The notes: generated from the letters alone by a model not told the origin. A stretch of 64,000 bases of DNA from Rhyzopertha dominica (GCA_025024175.1 QCXZ01000053.1:2418001-2482000); one strand, 5' to 3'; shown: positions 13,265 through 23,979, counted from the first letter of the stretch. Translations and numbers: made by a program.

Positions 13265-14040
13265 ATAGAAGCAACGTGCCAACCTGATAAAAAGGACCTA
13301 ACGACGACCCTGCCTACTAGATATACACGAACTATTTGATAAAAGATAACTACAAAACAGCCTTCCAAATGTCACCTAAGTCATAATTTCCACAATCCCT
13401 ATTAAAATTATTAGTATTTCTACAAATTTCTATAGCTTCTTTTATTAGACGTTTGTGATAATATTTTTCTCTATGTAAAATTTTTGTTTTGTCAAAGTCA
13501 GCCATGTGTTTCGTCAAATATGAGTGTTGAGCTACGGAAGATTTATCTATGTTTGCAGCCTAGTGGCACGTATGTGTTCTTTCAAACGCGTACCTACTTT
13601 TCTTTTAGTTTGACCTATGTAACACTTTCCGCAAGAACAAGTAATTTTGTAAACGCCTTCACTCTCTAAATGTACTTTATCTTTAGTAGAACTTAAAATT
13701 TTATCTAAAATATTATATGTACTATTAACAACTAAAATATCGTGTTAAGCATCCTCTTTAATTTCTCCGAAAGGCCTTGTACATAAGGCAAATTCAACTT
13801 TAGCACTTTATTAATTAAAAACTGACCAAATATTCTTATTGCTATAACCATTTTTCAATAGCGCTGATTTAAGATTATATATTTTTTTTGCAAAGAACTT
13901 TTGTCTGAGATTTTCTGTGCTCTAACAAAACAATTTTCAAATGGCAATAGAACAGTTTCGTCAAGATTATCTAGATTTTGAAATAAATGTAATTCCGAAA
14001 ATTCACGCAATTTTGTAGTTTCGAGAATAGTGATTTAGAT
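13265..14040 (-). mobile_element. Penelope-like element, 3' part
   Basis: It is collinear with 53937-54480: the same minus-strand order, including the RT-to-endonuclease linker and the GIY-YIG region, where the zinc-knuckle/GIY part reads as CSCGKCYIGQTK-like sequence near 13615-13650. The tail 13265-13370 also matches 41640-41760 in inverted orientation. It is frameshifted and truncated. Together with the inverted leader piece to its left it shows an inversion or two separate truncated insertions. Confidence 0.65.
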
Positions 14041-14341
14041 AAATTTAGTGAACAAGCATTGGAATCACTTAATGGCCGACTTCAAAAAGATGTGGAAGTG
14101 ATATAAAGTACCCTGACTTTCCCAGCAAGTTCCTATCAGCAGTTAGGTTTTACAATGGGATTCATTTATAGTTTTGCTTTTTTAAATAACTGTATTAGTA
14201 TAATTGTATTTAAGATACGGAATAAATAAACAATACATTTTATTCAATGTGACTAAGATACATTACTTTCTGTAAAGCTTTTAAGTAAAAAAAAATACCA
14301 ATTCACAGGCTACTTTATAGCTACAAATCCTTTTAACTTTT
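14041..14341. other. No recognisable feature
   Basis: AT-rich spacer between two PLE remnants. Confidence 0.45.
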
Positions 14342-14381
14342 CGCCAAGCTTTCGGAGGTATTTGCCTCCTTCGTCAGGGCC
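14342..14381 (-). ncRNA. Minimal hammerhead ribozyme, apparently complete
   Basis: On the minus strand: stem I GCC/GGC (14378-14380 with 14343-14345); core CTGACGA (14377-14371); one unpaired A; stem II GGAGG/CCTCC with a 6-base CAAATA loop; GAAA (14353-14350); and a self-complementary AGCT stem III. All conserved core bases are present. It lies downstream of the GIY-YIG remnant of the minus-strand PLE, in the same orientation, which is where PLE 3' terminal hammerheads sit. The tiny palindromic stem III suggests a dimer-active form. Confidence 0.72.
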
Positions 14382-15460
14382 TAAAATCTTTTATTTAATT
14401 TATATACGAACTACATGTAACACTTACTTCTAGTTATGGATTAATTAAGGGCGCTGAAAAGGATCACATAAATCAACCACAAAGTAACAGAAATCAAACA
14501 AATCATTTGTGACATTAAAGGAATTTACACTCAAAAATAATAATATAATTATGCCAAATTGACAAAACATACAAATAACAGGTATAACTTGATCAATTTC
14601 GATGACACGAAGCATGCAAGTAGGCACAACGACGGTGATTATCAAACACAAAATTTTTAAAATGGAGTAAATAGGTGTCAATTTTTGATAAGTTGTTAAT
14701 ATCACTTCTTTTATTTATGCTATTTGTTTGTTTATTAATATGTACCATTTCCAGAAACAGTCGTTTTTTTAAAATTTATTTCTTTGTCTAAAATTGCGGG
14801 ATCTTCAAAACTGAATGTATGATCCAAATCTAAACAATGATTAAAAATTACTGATGTTGATTTTCCATTTAAAACGTATCTTTTATGTTCTTTTAATCTA
14901 TCATTCACATGTCTGCAAGTCTGCCCAATATAAACAGACCGACAATCGTTACATTTAATCATATAAACAATGTTAGTAAGATCGCCAATTTTAGTTTTTT
15001 GACTTTAATTTTGAAAATAAATCTTCAACTCTAATCAGAGGGTAATAACTTATTCGAACTGTACTAATAATTTATTTAATTTATTACTAAGACCTTCAAT
15101 GTAAGAAATGGTACAAAATTTGGAAAATTTATTTGTAGAAACCACTTCGTCAGTCACTCCAACAGCAGAGCTCTCACGTCTCGTTACATTTAAATAAGAC
15201 ATTGATGTATCCAAGGAACTTAAAAAATTATTGGCATTAGATGTTTTGTATAAGAGTTTTTGAACTAAACCAGTTGGGTATGAATTATTGATTAAAATTG
15301 ATTTTAATTTTCGTAGGTCGTATGTGAAATTTTTGTAATTCGGTTTTTTTAAGCCAAAATTAAATTAATTTTTGTTTTGAAGTTATGATATGAATAAAAA
15401 TTTAGGTATCTGCCTGAAGATGTTGGTTTAACGTACCAGTATAATAATAATTAACAACGG
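14382..15460 (-). mobile_element. Penelope-like element, 3' half (RT end, linker, GIY-YIG)
   Basis: Reading leftward on the minus strand: WYVKPTSSGRYLN near 15400-15440 (RT thumb); a linker with ILINNSYPTG near 15290; and the endonuclease NIVYMIKCNDCRSVYIGQTC with CRHVNDRLKEHKRYVLNG near 14970-14870 (GIY-YIG with its Cys-rich knuckle and the catalytic Arg block). Frameshifts lie at about 15000 and 15060. The N-terminal RT half is missing. It is related to the element at 360-1430, which has a very similar hammerhead. Confidence 0.82.
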
Positions 15461-15799
15461 TCAATATTTTAAGTTGTAATTAATCAGCAAGTCATATTAC
15501 CAGACATATTTCAAAAACAAATGACTATAGGGTGTATCTTAATATGCTTTTTTGTTTAATTTGATGTGGAGAATCCAATGTGTTATAGAAAGTGGGGTCG
15601 TTGTATTTAAAATAACAAATTTGTACTCAATATTTTTGACATGTGATATTCAATTGTTTTTTCTTGTAAACACCATTAAATTCTTCTCGAACAACAAAGA
15701 AACATTCCAATTTAAACCACCATGCTACGATTTCAAATAAAAAAAAAGCTATTGTACATTGTTAGCGTGAATACCCTGCTTATGTTATTGACAGGTGTA
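15461..15799. repeat. Dispersed repeat copy (mate at 62390-62520)
   Basis: Bases 15585-15660 (GTGGGGTCGTTGT, then TAAAATAACAAA and TTGATATTCAATTG-like sequence) are diverged from but collinear with 62435-62505. No coding function is seen; probably an unclassified interspersed repeat. Confidence 0.35.
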
Positions 15800-16760
15800 A
15801 TAATTTGCCAAAATTCTGTCAATATCGGTATGTCACAACTCAGGATCTTTACGTTAGCTGCCATCAAGAATCAAGCTGTTTGAAAATGCTTGATATTCAA
15901 GTCAACCTGGGCCCACCCTCGCAGCATGGATCTTTTGTAGCGCTCCAGTCTTTCAGTTTTAAAAACTATAACTTTATGTTCATCGAGAAGCATCTTATGA
16001 CCCAACGGAAGCAGCCTGGCCTTCGGATCTCGGCCGTTCTTTAATACCGTGGAAAACGATATTAAAGCGAAGCGCGAATAAATAGGGCAATTTACGCAGC
16101 TCGAAAGTGACAACCCGGAGGATTCCCTCACAATTAAAGTAGCCCTTAAAGATAAGCCCGGGGCGTAAAAACATCCCTTTTTACAACGTCGAAACTTCGT
16201 TTGGGGAAAAACTTCGTTAAGAAGACGCCAGCGCTAACAATAGCCGGAGATTTTTACAACGCCTCTCCCTGATAGATTCCGTAAGTTGATTGTCGGGGTA
16301 ATGAGGGGGTGGGATGACATTTATCTTGCAAGGGTTTAGCCGAGATGTTGGGCTGGTGATTATTCAACCCCTTTAAAACGGAGCAAGACTAATGCCGGCC
16401 CCGCATTAAGGGGTTACCGTCTTCGCCATACTTTGGCTGAGCCTCTTCGGCACTTCTCGGCTTAGGACTCCTTAAAATGCGCTCCATTACCATAATCCTC
16501 GAACTTGGCCCGGACAACTTGCGAAAAACTTCGCGATCCCTTTTTCTCGCCTCTCCCGTTTACTGTTCGGCGGCTGCAGCCGCTGGCGCGTTTGGCGGAA
16601 TTTCCCGAAGTGGTCGCATCCCTTTCGGGACGTGCAGAATGGGAAAGGGTAGTAAAGGTGAAATCCGGCTTGCAGAGGGAATACATTAGTGGAATAGCTA
16701 GTATAAGGTTGTGATGATGGCACACTCTCTCAGGGCTGACGCTTTTAAGGCAGAAATATC
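15800..16760. other. Large GC-richer island in the Runx intron
   Basis: About 900 bp of markedly higher GC and CpG content, with overlapping open frames of 69-87 codons on both strands and no motif. It contains several GATA and TTATC strings and blocks such as GATAAGCCCGGGGCG. No exon with convincing splice sites and a conserved frame is seen. A conserved non-coding (enhancer-like) block is my best guess. Confidence 0.35.
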
Positions 16761-17049
16761 TGGGGCATTAGCGGATAAGGATTTAAGTTGCTCTGGAAGA
16801 GGTGCAAGGGTTGAGAGATGATTATTCCACGGCAATTACGACCCTCTCTCCTGATCTAGCAGGTATAATATTGAGTGGAAGGCAGATAGTTTTCGTTCTT
16901 TAGTAGTGCACTCAAATACTTCATGCTGGGAGTTTAATTGACTATTCAACTCACATTTTTAGACCACTCAGCACACTCATTTTAGGAGAATGGATATACA
17001 TTCTTATGAAAATCATTAATATATTAATTTCATGCGACTACGATCGACT

Positions 17050-17570
17050 TTTATATGTCACAACAAATTTATACAAATTTAATATAAAAACATACAAATT
17101 AGTAAGTAGAAAATTATTTACATTTGTTAGAAAAAATTTACAATAGTGCGGAATAAAATTTATACGCGGTATCGATTACGTTCATTACAGCTTGTTAATA
17201 AGCACATTACAAGAGTCACAAACTAAAAAAATTACTCACTATCACTTTCACTGCTAAAATCACGATTAACTTCTATTATTAATTCTTGTACATGATTCGC
17301 TCTGTACCGATTTTCAGTGTCCAGTACTTGCCGCACTGAATTTCTCCATCCATCGACACTTGCTATTTCAGCTTCGTGTCTTAGCAGCATTTCATTGCTA
17401 AATTTTCCACCGGTGTTCTCTCGTCGAATTCTTTGTTTCAACTGCCCCCATATCATTTCGATGAGGTTGAAAATGCAATGATATGGGGGTAATCGTAGAA
17501 TTGTGTGTCCACATTCAAAAGCGAGAATATTAATTTTAAATTTCTTCGAAAAAATAGATTGACTGAACAC
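17050..17570 (-). mobile_element. DD82E (Sailor-like) transposon remnant
   Basis: A 112-codon minus-strand frame (17570-17232) carries the block around the catalytic glutamate (LPPYHCIFNLIEMIWGQLK, with NPIE changed to NLIE). It continues through RRENTGGKFSNEML to an intact acidic C-terminus, DFSSESDSE. The 3' non-coding part 17050-17230 matches the copies at 5400 and 61330. The catalytic aspartates and the whole N-terminal part are absent. Confidence 0.75.
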
Positions 17571-18050
17571 TGATGTTTAGCAATTTTAATGTATTTTCTT
17601 TAAAAGCTTCCTGTTCTCTCGTATGATTTTCGATAAAATCTAAATTTTTGGATTTTTATGTCTTTATTTGTACTTTTGTTGCTGGTGTGTCTTTTAGCTT
17701 TAACCTTTTTAGGTGCGTCACAGTTTTTTCTTCTGTTGTATCTTGTGCTGCTCTCCTTACGTGGGATCCATTCTCGTTTTTTGCGACTTTAAATTTCTCA
17801 TTTACTTTAGCGGTATCCATAATTCTTTGACGCTGCTCTATATTGTGGGTGTTGATTTTTTCGGCTTTTCTTTTTGTTTCAAGCTTAACAATTCTTTAGC
17901 ATTCTCCACGCGATCTTCAGATTGGTGTAATGAACGAGTTATCAGCTTAGCAGACACGATTTGTGCTTGAGATCAATTTTTTTCTTGCAAACTATTTATA
18001 ACCTTGCCGTGCGTTTCTGTTTTCTCTCGTAAATACAGACCTTGGTTTGC
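17571..18050 (-). other. Unidentified Lys/Glu-rich coding remnant
   Basis: Minus-strand codons near 17960-17820 read ITRSLHQSEDRVENAKELLS, then LKQKEKPKKSTPTI, a charged helix-like stretch that then breaks up. It abuts the DD82E copy but matches no part of it that I can see. It may be another transposon's remnant. Confidence 0.25.
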
Positions 18051-18089
18051 TGTTAATTAAAAGGTTTCCCAAATTATACCTATTCACCT

Positions 18090-18510
18090 CTACTACTTTA
18101 TTTCAAATATATTGGGACTATTTGTAAAGCAAACACCAAAAAATTTGAGAATGTAATTTACATTGGTGAAAATATGTTCTTAATCCTTTATGCTAGCATT
18201 GTATGTACAGTATTCCTTGTATTCTAGCTTTTTTGGTGGTATATTTACCAGTCTGTTTATTAAGCTATGAAAGAGGGAATTCTCAATAAACTGTATCTGT
18301 TTGGTTAGTGCATTTTAGAATTTTAAGATACCTCCAACTACCTGTCACTTCACTTCAGAGTATAAAAAATATTTTCAATGTATGATAGTCTTCATAATTT
18401 CGTTTTTCGTTGTAAGGTTTTTCTTTAAAGTTTTACACAATAATTTCAGCCAAAATTGGAGATAAAGACGATCCTACTGGCAGTCTTACTTGTAGAGTAT
18501 GTCATTAAAC
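18090..18510 (-). mobile_element. Penelope-like RT fragment
   Basis: On the minus strand, LPVGSSLSPILAEIIV (near 18490-18440) is the RT palm motif. It is followed by NFKEKPYNE, a TGSWRYLKILKCTNQTDTVY block and EFPLS, resembling the PLE pattern of a KxTxTDTY block after the palm. The YxDD and endonuclease are not visible, and many stops are present. Confidence 0.6.
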
Positions 18511-18529
18511 GTAAAATAACTGCTGGCAT

Positions 18530-19503
18530 GGGCGTACCGAAAGGGGCAAGGGGGGGGGGCAGCTGCTTTTAAAGACTATCTTTCTATTTCTATTTCTAAA
18601 TTGACATTACATTTTAACAATTAATATAAAACAACAAAAAAAAACCAAAAATCCATCCGAACTCACGTTTATGAAAGTCAGTTTATTTAATATAAGTTTT
18701 AGGAATTCAGTAAAAGCATGATCAGCACGAATTAAAACCCGGTGTGTTGTTAAAAATGCAATTAAATATATTTCAGTTTATTTAAATGAAGCTTAATTTG
18801 GTTAAAATATTAAGTAGTCGGTTAATTTTTGAGAGCAATGCACTGGCGATCTAAGAAGGTTGGCTTGACGCATAATGCTGAGCCATTTGTCATTCTGAGT
18901 TTTAATAATGTCAATTATCCATCGAGTCTCTTTCCCTGGGGAATAAAAATTACTACAGTTGTATCTTGAGCACCTATACATATGAACTTCCAGCTTAAAT
19001 TTCTAAAGCTTCTGGTGTGAGAATTTGAAACTGTACTAAAAGCGCACCGGTTAATGCATTAGTCTTTGATATGTGTTAATTCTGAATCAGAAATCGTGCT
19101 CCTATTAGAACTTTTAAGGTGAATTTTATGTTCCATTGGTTATTCGCATGATATCATTATACATTATGTGGATCACGGATCTTTATTCTCCCAAATAAAA
19201 TGTATCAACTCATTTTTTGTTAAGTGCGAGAGCGTTGCAACTGAAGGCGCCTCACCTAATTGAGTTCATGAATAACGGAATTAGTAATAAAGGGGCTTTG
19301 TATGATCAGTGTACATAGAAAACATGTAAATACTTTGGGTCTTTATTTCACAGAAGATGTTTTAAGTCGCCTTGCAGAAAATCCACGAAGATTATTCATG
19401 GAATAAATACTTTATTAATTACTTAAGTACCTATTTATGTTGAATTATACTCTACAGGACGTTCCTGCTTTGCCTCCCCCCTAGACCAAAAGCTGGGTAC
19501 GTC
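18530..19503. mobile_element. Candidate DNA element with G-rich inverted ends
   Basis: The left end (GGGCGTACCGAAAGGGGCAA plus a G run) and the reverse complement of the right end (GGACGTACCCAGCTTTTGG, then a G run and GGCAAA) form an imperfect inverted repeat. Ends of this style are common in hAT-like transposons. Interior minus-strand codons (for example NDKWLSIMRQANLLR near 18900) are coherent over short distances but not assignable. Confidence 0.35.
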
Positions 19504-19559
19504 CACGAAGTTCACGACAGTTTTTTAAGTTTTTGTCCAATAATATTACTCCTGAAGAT

Positions 19560-20110
19560 ATTCTTTTCGCGTATTTATATCAAAAGCAGCATCCAAGAGT
19601 CTAATAATCGTGACCTGAAATTGCTAATAAACTCAAAAAGGCACCTCCACCCCTGCACTTCGAAAGACCATCCGACCTTACGAGCTCCTAAGCTCGGAAA
19701 CGGGGTAATTGCACTACATACGAGAAAATCGATACCCGCGATAGAAAGTCGGAGGCCCGTGAAGAAGGACGTTCCGTCTCGGTCCGCAACGATGTTGCCT
19801 CTCCTGGAGGCATCACGACGTCCTGCCCGAGGACTCAATAATGGGCTCCATAATCCCATATTTCCTGCAAACAATAACTCCCGAGCGAACATCTCGGTAT
19901 GGATCTTGATAGTAAAGGTTAGGTCTTGCGGCGCGCCAATCCGGTCTGGGGCGGCCCCACCCAACCAATCGGACGTCTTGAAGTCAACCCTTTACGTGGA
20001 AATTCACCACGTCTCCAATTATCCTCGGCGACTCGCCTGGTCGGCTGTGATATCATGTGCGTCCGCTTTCGGTAGCAATATCGGTACGGTTTGGGTTTAG
20101 TTCTGGGCAT
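19560..20110. other. GC-rich island 1.8 kb upstream of the Runx 3' exons
   Basis: Open for 159 codons on plus (19621-20100) and 129 on minus (19964-19575); the dual openness reflects base composition. No domain, signal peptide or splice-consistent exon is seen. A position just before the 3' exons suits an intronic regulatory block, but that is a guess. Confidence 0.35.
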
Positions 20111-20389
20111 ATTTTATGTTGCCTGGTGCAATTATGTTTTGCTTGCGTTTTGCTTATCGATTCCGGTTTGTAGCGTGATAGAGAGACGCCTACGAACAAA
20201 AGGCAGTGCTCTTCAGGCGTACAGAACTTCAGTTCAGCGGTTTGAAGAAGCTTTCTTTGCCACATTGCATCCTCCACTTTCTTTAAAGCTTTACAGATAC
20301 CTTCCCAATGTTCCTGTAATTAATGTCATCCAGACGCACCATAATGCCTTCTAATCTCTACAAAACGTTCCGGGAGCACTACATATACC

Positions 20390-20584
20390 TACAGGGTCGC
20401 TACAAAATATGGAATCTGCAGGATATTTCAAGTTGCATTTTTTTAATAGAAAGGAGGGTCAAAAGGCACATCATTGGAAAACTCCAGGTGTCTCCATTTT
20501 CTTCGTGACTGGTGGTCCACATGCCAGTTCCAGAATGACGTCACTAGCATTTTAAAATATTCAGAACACTTGATATCAAACGAA
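20390..20584 (+). mobile_element. Left terminal part of a mariner-like element
   Basis: It begins TACAGGGTCGCTACAAA and follows the left end of the 29296-30298 element, with an internal deletion: AGCAGGATATTTCA-like sequence, then TTTTTTTAAT and GGTCAAAAGG. Its coding part resumes only after the inserted PLE fragment, at 20985. Confidence 0.6.
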
Positions 20585-20984
20585 GAAAAGTACAAATTAA
20601 GAATAATGAACCCCTAGCTCCAATTCTATATCGCCTCGCAAAAATTCACAAAAATGGAATACCTTATGTTAAATTATGCAAATTCGCCAACGACATTTTA
20701 ACACACTCAATTGAATGCCAGTCCAAATACAGCGTTAAGAATTCCGTAGGTTTCGCGAACAAGGTAAAAGAATTATCAATACCAAATAACGCTATTCTTG
20801 TGTCATTGGAAGTGTCTAATCTTTTCACTTCTATCCCCCTAAATGAACTTTCAATCCCCAAAAATCAAATAGAGAACTGCCACCTATCAAACACAGAAAA
20901 AAATGAACTACTGAATATTGTGGAAATTTGCATAGATCAAAGTTATTTTACGATGCTTCACAATGAATACACCTTTGAATCCAT
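20585..20984 (+). mobile_element. Penelope-like RT fragment (fingers and first palm block)
   Basis: The frame reads APILYRLAKIHKNGIPYVKL (RT0/RT1 block), then SKYSVKNSVGFANKVKEL, then AILVSLEVSNLFTSIPLNEL, where the first catalytic Asp of the SFDV motif is Glu. It then reads through CIDQSYFTM. The fragment ends where mariner coding resumes, so it probably inserted into, or recombined with, that transposon. Confidence 0.75.
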
Positions 20985-21600
20985 TCAACAGAAACCGGCG
21001 GTGTTAAAAATCGTCAAAAGCCAGGACTGAAGATAGAAACATTTTAAATTGGATTATATTTTCTGATGAAGCGACTTTTTGCCTCGATGGTAATGCGAAT
21101 AGACATAATTGTAGATATTGGTCGGACACAAATCCACATAATTGGATGGAACAAGTCCACAAACAACACCCTCAGAAAATGAATGTCTGGTGTGGTATTA
21201 TTATTTCATCGATTAAAATTTGAATGTGGTCAAGTATTTACAGCGAACGCATTATACCAGAACTTATTCGCCTGTTTCCTAATCGTGAAAATACAGATAA
21301 TGGTTTCAGCAAGATGGTGTACCGCTCCATTTTGTAGTCAACGTTCGTAGATATTTGAACGCGATATTTCCAGACAGATGGATTGGTAGGCGCGAAGCGA
21401 TAGAATGCCCAGCACGTTCTCCTGATCTGACGCCGCTTGATATTTTCCTGTGGGGGTATCTGAAAAAAATATTTATGCTGATCGGCCACATGATACAGAA
21501 ATTCAGAACTTACCCTCAAAAATGATACAAAGAACATTAAAGAAATTTGGGGAAAATAGGGAATTTTTAAAACATCTTGAACCTCGAAAGTGTGAAAACT
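20985..21600 (+). mobile_element. Mariner-like transposase pseudogene (DD41D spacing)
   Basis: After QQKPAVLKIVKSQD (shared with the 29296 element) the frame reads IIFSDEATFCLDGNANRHNC and PQKMNVWCGI, with the first Asp. Then, in shifted frames, come FQQDGAPLHF (second Asp) and CPARSPDLTPLDIFLWGYLK (third Asp). I count 41 residues between the second and third Asp. Frameshifts and stops inactivate it. No right terminal repeat is visible before the Runx exon at 21939. Confidence 0.78.
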
Positions 21601-21938
21601 GAATTTACCAGAGGTACACTCTCTTTCATAATTATTGAGTAGGTAAAATTGGGCATAGTGGATATTGGCACGTCAGCAATTAGGATCACTAAGGATTTAC
21701 TATAATTATTGTTCAGTTTGAAATCTATGTACGCTTTCTTTTCCCTGCGTACAGCGCCAGTGATATCGAAAAATCTGTCGTGTAATCTGACAACGTAAAG
21801 GCAAAGTGCAATATCTTTGCACTCAATGCTGTATCCATTTAGCTTCACTAAAATCAAGACGTATTTAAGATTTAATATTAATTTGTCTTCAAGCTTGAGT
21901 GAAAGCTTAACAAGTATAACAAATCTGTTTTGTTACAG
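21601..21938. other. 3' end of the long Runx intron
   Basis: A minus-strand open frame of 96 codons has no recognisable motif. The region ends in TTTTGTTACAG, a good acceptor (AG at 21937-21938). Confidence 0.55.
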
Positions 21939-22112
21939 GTATAGCCCATCACTTAGCAGGCTTACACGGTCCACCTCCAGAATGGGCGGTGTTCGGTGGA
22001 AGACATCCCTATCCACCAGGTTCTTTCGTACCACACCATCACGGTCATTTTCCACACCACATGTTTGCCGCTCTGGATCGACCAGTAAACGCTTCCCCAA
22101 GAATAGCAGCAG
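21939..22112 (+). CDS. Runx-family transcription factor, internal exon
   Basis: Entering with two bases to complete a Gly codon begun at 7191, this 174-nt exon reads GIAHHLAGLHGPPPEWAVFG, then GRHPYPPGSFVPHHHGHFPH. It is a low-complexity His/Pro/Gly-rich segment of the transactivation region downstream of the Runt domain. The acceptor is TGTTACAG and the donor is AGCAG|GTAATA at 22112/22113. Phase agreement with both neighbours and the open frame support it. Codon use is GC-rich relative to the surrounding intron. Confidence 0.85.
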
Positions 22113-22156
22113 GTAATAATAACCCTCCCTGATTCACCAAATTTTAGCATTAGTAG
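22113..22156 (+). other. Very short intron with three in-frame acceptors
   Basis: Reading through would hit TGA and TAG stops, so splicing is required. From the donor at 22113, acceptors TTTTAG (ends 22147), CATTAG (22153) and TAG (22156) give introns of 35, 41 or 44 bp. Because they are 6 and 3 bases apart, all three keep the reading frame. The 44-bp choice is closest to the known minimum for beetle introns. Confidence 0.6.
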
Positions 22157-22830
22157 ATCGAATATTTGCAGAACCATCAACTACATCACTGGGTCCAATA
22201 ACCGTCAACTGCAACAACGCACACAGCACCACATCCCCGAAGAGTTCCCCGACGCAAGTCGGGCTACTAACGACGGCGACGGCTCCATTATCACCTCCTG
22301 AAGATGACATATCCGTTACGGCGTCACCTACGCCTTCACCACAGCCATCGTCTGCCTTTCCCGGAGTACCACCTTCATCTATACACAACAGTCACTTGTT
22401 CAACAACGCTTTGGCTGCGAGTTTGTTCTTGAACGCTCCCCTACTGCCTCCTCCGGGGCAGTGGCTGTATTCGCAGTTTTATCCTCACGAGTGGCCCTGG
22501 ATGAACCTGAGACAGTCGTCTCTGATTGCATCCTTCCCAAGGACATCATCGCCGAAGGAAATCCATCAGAATCCCGACAGCTCGAGCAGCATCGACATCA
22601 CCGACGTGGACGAGAAACAAGACATCGAAGAGAACAAGTTGAGATTGAGGGAAGATGATAAGAAGTCTGGGACAAGGGATGAGGGTGTAAATCTGACAGT
22701 GCATAAAGGGCGGAAGGCTGCCGTTACCTTGGTGAGACAAAAGGAAGAAGTGACTTCCAGTGATCGAGATGGAGTGAAAGCGCAGCGCAGTGTCAGTGCT
22801 AGACATTCGGACGTTTGGAGACCGTACTAA
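22157..22830 (+). CDS. Runx-family transcription factor, last exon ending in VWRPY
   Basis: This exon encodes the C-terminal half of the protein. It reads DRIFAEPSTTSLGPITVN, then a Ser/Pro/Thr-rich region (TASPTPSPQPSSAF), then a hydrophobic/aromatic block, ALAASLFLNAPLLPPP, with GQWLYSQFYPHEWPWMNLRQ, then an acidic/lysine region (SSSIDITDVDEKQD), and ends SARHSDVWRPY before TAA at 22828-22830. VWRPY at the extreme C-terminus is the Groucho/TLE-binding signature of Runx proteins. With the Runt-domain exon at 6991 this fixes the gene's family and strand. The start may be 22148 or 22154 if another acceptor is used. Confidence 0.9.
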
Positions 22831-23104
22831 AGTGATAATAGGTGTTAGTTTGACAGATCGAGGCACGTCCACATGGCCCGTCCTAATGTTTAATCAAAAT
22901 ACGGTGATGCCTGGTAAATGGCGAAGCCCACTGTATATGGTTTCATCCAATGAATGTATCAACGAAAGTCAATGTCCCTTCATTCTCTGTTGATGTTCAC
23001 TGTAACTGAAGGTGTATAAACTGTATCATTGTTACCTAAGTGATCATTTATTCTGCTCTGTAAAATATATCATCGACTACGTTAACTGCAGGTGTTTTAT
23101 TTGT

Positions 23105-23110
23105 AATAAA
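23105..23110 (+). terminator. Poly(A) signal of the Runx gene
   Basis: AATAAA, 275 bp after the stop codon, followed within 30-50 bases by T/GT-rich sequence; the implied 3' UTR is 22831 to about 23130. Confidence 0.65.
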
Positions 23111-23130
23111 TACATCAAGTTGTATGATCT

Positions 23131-23979
23131 TGGTCTTTATTGTTTTATGTTTTAGGTATATAGCGAGCGACTAAGAAATTGCTATTTACATTGTCTACGG
23201 CATAAAACGTATTCTTCTTTCACACTTCTATAGCTTTTAAATAAAATTCTTCCATTTGGTCTGATATACTGTTTAGTACGTATATTCTTTTTGAGCAGTG
23301 ACCAAAATGCAGGATCCTTGCACTTGTAATAGTATATTAAGTATTAAATAAAGATAATTTATCGTTCGAAGACAACAAAAGGAGCCTCCACTCTTCTTTC
23401 AGCACAAAACAATCTTTCATGTTTTGAAGTTTATAATATTTTTTAGAGAGGGATGATAATTTAAAAGCTTCGGGAAGTTCATGGGCAGAATATTTAATGT
23501 TAAAGCTGTCGCATATTTTTAATTTTTCACCATTAATCTGCTACCCCAAACGGAAAGTGTTGATTACAAAGAAAAAGTCTAATGTATTTACTTAAGCCTA
23601 ATATATTTACTAAGAAAGACATGTCCCGTGATTTCTAATTGAGACTTCATATTTAATTCATAAAGTAAGCTTACATGGAATCATTCCATATAATTCTTCA
23701 CCCGGCATGCATTTTTTATTTAAAGAGTCAGAAAAATCTTTTTGATATTGATTTCAAAAATATGTGGTTAGCTTCAAAACCTTGATGATGTGCGATTATA
23801 CACCGATCACCATGACCAGCTGAATGGTTTCTGACGCTAGTGTGGTAGGTTCTAATTAAAAACGAATTGTATAAATTTGTGAAAAATGACAATTTTTAAG
23901 AAAACAATTCAGGTAGGCCATATTATGGCAAACAGTACCTAAATAAATTTAAACAAGCTAATATACACATTTTCAATTT
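23131..23979 (-). other. Unidentified minus-strand coding-like remnant (23200-23550), otherwise empty
   Basis: Minus-strand codons near 23540-23350 read INGEKLKICDSFNIKYSAHE, LPEAFKLSSLSKKYYKLQN and EEWRLLLLSSN with no stop over about 65 codons. I do not recognise the family; a decayed transposon protein is likely. No feature is seen at 23560-23979. Confidence 0.3.

Noticed and set aside
13484..13669. 61-codon plus-strand frame
   Set aside because: It lies antisense to the PLE endonuclease linker, which explains the openness.
18840..19330. Possible transposase coding on minus (NDKWLSIMRQANLLR)
   Set aside because: Only short coherent stretches and no catalytic motif; kept only as interior of a candidate element.
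19575..20100. 159-codon plus and 129-codon minus open frames
   Set aside because: They overlap antisense over the same GC-rich block; neither has domains, homology I recognise, or splice support.
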